Below are positions 47,541-48,259 of a DNA stretch of 48,259 bases, piece after piece (the first letter of the stretch is position 1; each line of letters begins with the position of its first letter). The stretch is taken from NCBI GenBank assembly GCA_913063285.1, contig CAJXXZ010000006.1, positions 1 through 48,259 of the forward strand. The letters run 5' to 3'. The stretch is from an uncultured bacterium (GTDB lineage: Bacteria > Pseudomonadota > Alphaproteobacteria > CAJXXZ01 > 1604HC). Below the pieces are notes generated by a model that was not told the DNA's origin, made no database searches, and worked only from the letters and a program-made list of their open reading frames with translations. The position numbers were made by a program, and so were the translations under genes.

Positions 47541-48191
47541 ATGAAATTCAAGTTCATATTTTTCTGCATACTTATGAATGGTATATGTGCTGGTGGTTCT
47601 AGTAATTTTCCACAAACAACAAGTGAGATTGATTCTAATGCAAAACAACATCAATCAACAAGTGATTTCCTTGGAATGTTTAGTGGATGGATGCAGAGAA
47701 AAACACCAAAACCAGAGCCTAAAACACTTCAAGAGGAGATGGATGAAGCTAACTTGAAAGTACAAGTATTACAAGAAGAAGCAAAAAAAAATGAATTGAG
47801 GCAAGCAGGAGAAGATTTTACAAATGAAAACTGGAAGGAAGTTTATATAAAATGGGAAAAAAAACAAAAAGCTGAAAAAGCTCATCGTTTAGCTAAACTA
47901 CAAAAAGCAAAAGAGGAAAAGATGAAGTTGGATATGGAAAAGAAGAAGCAGAAGATGGAAAAGGAGATTCGTGATTCGAATCCTGGTATTACAGATGATG
48001 CACTTAAGACAAAATTGGAGAAAGCAATCGCTCTAGAAGAGAGACAAAAACAGGCTGCGAAAGATCATCAAGAATACATGCAAAAGGAATTAGATAGGGA
48101 AAGGAGAAATCAACAAAGACAGGCTCAGAAACATTATAAAAAAGATATGCAAAAGGCATTAGATAAGGCAAGTAGGAGAAAAAAAAGGTAA
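47541..48191 (+). CDS. Exported cluster protein, intact paralogue of the broken gene at 45111
   Basis: 216 residues. The signal peptide MKFKFIFFCILMNGICA is followed by GGSSNFPQTTSEIDSNAKQH, almost the same as in the gene at 43834. The body is a Lys/Glu/Gln-rich, probably coiled-coil domain with the module FTNENWKEVYIKWEKKQ and the motif NPGITDDALKTKLEKAIAL, ending in a basic patch (SRRKKR). The motif NP-x3-D-x2-L recalls the repeats of the 43834 protein (NPNMSDSEL), hinting at common origin. AGAGG precedes the ATG. Likely secreted; function unknown. Confidence 0.8.
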   Translation: MKFKFIFFCILMNGICAGGSSNFPQTTSEIDSNAKQHQSTSDFLGMFSGWMQRKTPKPEPKTLQEEMDEANLKVQVLQEEAKKNELRQAGEDFTNENWKEVYIKWEKKQKAEKAHRLAKLQKAKEEKMKLDMEKKKQKMEKEIRDSNPGITDDALKTKLEKAIALEERQKQAAKDHQEYMQKELDRERRNQQRQAQKHYKKDMQKALDKASRRKKR

Positions 48192-48259
48192 TTATATTCT
48201 AAAAGAAGATAGAAACTCAGTGAGAAATAAGTGATAGAAGTTGATATATAAGAAGATGT
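48187..48259. repeat. Cluster tail repeat at the window edge
   Basis: Identical to the flank after the broken gene (46009-46063), with one copy of the 18-base unit. The duplication runs off the end of the window. Confidence 0.92.

Noticed and set aside
43536-48259. Insertion sequence or transposon behind the cluster duplications
   Set aside because: No transposase frame, terminal inverted repeats or target-site duplications found; the repeats are direct and contain ordinary genes.
1-48259. CRISPR array, rRNA genes, tmRNA, RNase P RNA, SRP RNA
   Set aside because: No regularly spaced short repeats and none of the conserved core motifs of these RNAs were seen on either strand, though a covariance search would be firmer.

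Overview
The window reads as part of the chromosome of a strongly AT-rich, genome-reduced bacterium, by eye roughly three quarters A+T. My best guess is an obligately intracellular alphaproteobacterium of the Rickettsiales/Holosporales type. The grounds are: a truB-rpsO-pnp cluster, gatC-gatA for indirect Gln-tRNA synthesis, Isc-type iscA-hscB, a ProP-like MHS transporter, many secreted proteins of unknown function, degraded gene pieces, and a coding fraction of only about three quarters (my addition of gene lengths). The order-level assignment is inference; no rRNA is present to test it.

Layout. 0-4.4 kb (minus strand): a tricorn-type protease with a duplicated 3' tail, then an Asn/Lys-rich exported protein. 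4.6-8.6 kb: recR-truB-rpsO-pnp. 8.9-10.8 kb: gatC-gatA, again with a duplicated tail, then about 1.2 kb without genes. 12.3-16.8 kb: an exported protein, then comM(yifB)-dprA-truA. 17.5-19.5 kb (minus): tRNA-Lys, an MHS transporter and a ribosomal protein S1 cut down to two S1 domains. 19.5-20.3 kb: iscA-hscB. 21.5-27.4 kb: grpE, a membrane protein, an actinobacterial-type leuS and ftsQ. 28.3-31 kb: tRNA-Leu, tRNA-Ser and a second exported protein paralogous to the one at 12.3 kb. 31.1-33.6 kb: dnaK with a decaying tandem array of its own tail. 34.9-38.4 kb: radA and a large AsmA-like membrane protein. 39.0-41.9 kb: rpsJ-rplC-rplD-rplW running into ksgA, with two previously hidden micro-ORFs filling the gaps so that every junction overlaps or abuts. 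42.3-43.6 kb: dnaJ (minus). 43.8 kb to the end: a tandem cluster of short exported proteins sharing one signal peptide, including one copy broken by two stops.

How it fits together. The housekeeping genes cover translation (rpsO, rpsA, S10 operon head, tRNA modification by truA/truB, rRNA methylation by ksgA, leuS, gatCA), protein folding (dnaK, dnaJ, grpE), Fe-S assembly (iscA, hscB), recombination and DNA uptake (recR, radA, dprA, comM), division (ftsQ) and RNA decay (pnp). The less ordinary layer is the set of exported proteins, likely host-facing, and the pattern of local tandem duplication. Tails of at least four unrelated genes (tricorn, gatA, ftsQ, dnaK) have been copied directly downstream and are decaying. 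A similar duplication carried the 5' end of dnaJ, the divergent promoter and a signal-peptide cassette onto another effector gene. RNA-binding modules have been lost or degraded in both S1-type proteins of the window (S1, PNPase), and two of three tRNAs have a G1-U72 acceptor end.
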